Positions 57,770-58,781 of a stretch of 58,781 nt of DNA are shown in pieces. Every line of letters begins with the position of its first letter. Within the stretch, counting starts at the first letter, position 1. Below the pieces are notes generated by a model. That model made no database searches and was not told where the DNA came from. It saw only the letters and a program-made list of their open reading frames with translations. The position numbers and the translations under genes were made by a program. Origin of the DNA: VBDM01 sp035651815 (lineage in GTDB: Bacteria; Pseudomonadota; Gammaproteobacteria; Burkholderiales; SG8-39); the NCBI GenBank assembly GCA_035651815.1, contig DASRFB010000066.1, forward strand, positions 1 to 58,781, read 5' to 3'.

Positions 57770-58781
57770 CTAGAAGTCCAGGCGCACATTGAGCGAGGCG
57801 TCGGTCCGGTCGAACTCGAAGAGCGGGATGTTGCTTTTGTTCCTCAGGCGCACGACCTGAGGCCGCAACGACCAGCCCTTCGTAAAGGACCAAGTCAGGC
57901 CGAGCGTAGCGTCGTACAGGGTGTCCACCCGCGTCAAGTTGAAAGCCGCATTCAGCTGGGAATATTTCCCCCGCTGGACGCCGCCGACGAGGAACACGCC
58001 CACCGTGTCGGTCAGTGCGCCCTGGTAGACGAGCCGTCCACCCAGAAAATGCTTGTCCCCGTCGGCCCGGCCCCCTGTCGCAGTTTCGACGCCGCCCAGC
58101 GCGGTTATCCCGTAGACGCTGCGCCCGTCGTTGCTTCCGTGCAACCAGCCGAGGCTCGCCTGGTCCAGCCGGAAGTTGTTCGACTTCAGTTCCTCCGGCG
58201 TAAACGCGAATTTCGTGCCCGAGATACCGAGGGTGACTTGGTCCGTCTTGGATGCGAGGTAGCGGTAATCGAGGCTCTCGCCGGTAGAATCGCGGGTACG
58301 AATGTCGTTGAGCCAGTAGGTCCCCCCACTCACCGAAAGGCGCAGGTTATGCGCCCCCTGGGCGTAGCCGATGCCGGTACGACCATCGGCGCTGTAGAAG
58401 TCAGCCGCGTCGACGTTGTTGTAGACGCGGCCGCGAGTATCGAGGCCGAGGAAGGTCGTCCATCCCTCGGTCAGGGTATGGACCGCCTCGCCGCCCAGTA
58501 CGAGCGCGTTGTAGTGATCGCTGCGCTTGCGCGACGCGGGAGGCAGGTCGATGAAGTTGTCCTCGCCGGTCAGGGTGATCGGATTGAACTTCGTCAGCGA
58601 CGACGGATTCGAGTCGTACCCGAACCCGTACTCGGCGTACCCGTTGAAAACGGTCTTCTTGCCCGACAGGAACTCGTTCGCCGCCTTGTCGTAGACCTGC
58701 GCCTGCTCGCGCAGCCCCGGCGGCAGGTTCTCGAATCGCAGCACCGCCTCGAACTCGAGCTTGGCGCGCGCGTAGTCGCCG
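57770..58781 (-). CDS. TPR/beta-barrel outer-membrane protein, Slam/DUF560-like (partial)
   Basis: The reverse frame is open to the window edge, so the gene is partial at its 5' side. About 337 residues are visible: a TPR-like end (GDYARAKLEFEAVLRFENLP) and then a barrel. The barrel starts FNGYAEYGFGYDSNPSS, with many amphipathic strands such as RGVY-type repeats and GGTYWLNDIRTRDSTGES, and finishes in an aromatic strand (DASLNVRLDF). The GYDSNP start and TPR-plus-barrel layout resemble Slam/DUF560 proteins, which move substrates across the outer membrane. The next two genes downstream encode FecR/Thr-rich proteins, which are candidate substrates. Confidence 0.68.
   Translation of the reverse strand, partial: GDYARAKLEFEAVLRFENLPPGLREQAQVYDKAANEFLSGKKTVFNGYAEYGFGYDSNPSSLTKFNPITLTGEDNFIDLPPASRKRSDHYNALVLGGEAVHTLTEGWTTFLGLDTRGRVYNNVDAADFYSADGRTGIGYAQGAHNLRLSVSGGTYWLNDIRTRDSTGESLDYRYLASKTDQVTLGISGTKFAFTPEELKSNNFRLDQASLGWLHGSNDGRSVYGITALGGVETATGGRADGDKHFLGGRLVYQGALTDTVGVFLVGGVQRGKYSQLNAAFNLTRVDTLYDATLGLTWSFTKGWSLRPQVVRLRNKSNIPLFEFDRTDASLNVRLDF

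Overview
The window is a GC-rich (roughly 68-70% by eye) bacterial chromosome segment. It most resembles a soil or water betaproteobacterium of the Burkholderiales. The pointers are four orphan TctC/Bug-type substrate-binding proteins, an Hsp15-PssA-DinB-MsrB-SrkA housekeeping background, pobA, a Rieske oxygenase, and -10-like TANAAT hexamers placed very close to start codons. No rRNA, tRNA, CRISPR array, transposase or phage structural gene was seen. The gene density is very high, and no gene-free stretch exceeds about 250 bases.

Layout. (1) 1-9000: the 5' part of eutB, then a chromate/envelope region with a rhodanese-ChrB fusion, a MATE exporter, ChrB, ChrA, a HiPIP, and a packed four-gene operon of exported proteins of unknown role (DUF1259, laminin-G-like, beta-propeller, barrel-like). 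(2) 9.2-24 kb: ordinary chromosomal genes, including msrB, srkA, two pirins, a MetE-like methyltransferase, pssA coupled to an MFS transporter, dinB and hslR. A perfect FNR-type box lies upstream of a small membrane protein gene, and a 27-codon gene has an exceptionally long Shine-Dalgarno match. (3) 24-28 kb: tandem PspC protein, double VOC protein, MHYT sensor and an ACT-V4R-like protein. (4) 28-35.2 kb: a plus-strand catabolic operon (2-hydroxyacid dehydrogenase, M24-fold protein, two TctC proteins, cupin, CocE/NonD hydrolase) ending in a TetR regulator gene. (5) 35.2-39.1 kb: GFA protein, pobA and GST, then a lower-GC membrane gene beside a truncated GST copy. (6) 39.9-51.6 kb: amidohydrolase, aryl-AMP ligase, SDR, cupin, class II aldolase/decarboxylase, Rieske alpha and beta subunits, two TctC proteins and a cyclase. 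This looks like a peripheral pathway for an aromatic or related carboxylate. (7) 51.6-53.4 kb: a compact phage-lysis-like cassette (GH108 endolysin, LprI-like protein, Rz1-like lipoprotein, Rz-like coiled-coil protein) with no phage around it. (8) 53.5 kb to the end: a TPP-dependent synthase, then two exported FecR-domain proteins with long threonine-rich tails and a TPR/beta-barrel outer-membrane protein that runs off the window.

The best candidates for an undescribed system are the FecR/Thr-rich plus TPR-barrel locus at the right end, which is possibly a surface-display or type XI-like export pair, and the stand-alone lysis cassette, which is possibly a type 10-like release module. Both are inferences from domain order and sequence character. 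No database search could be run.
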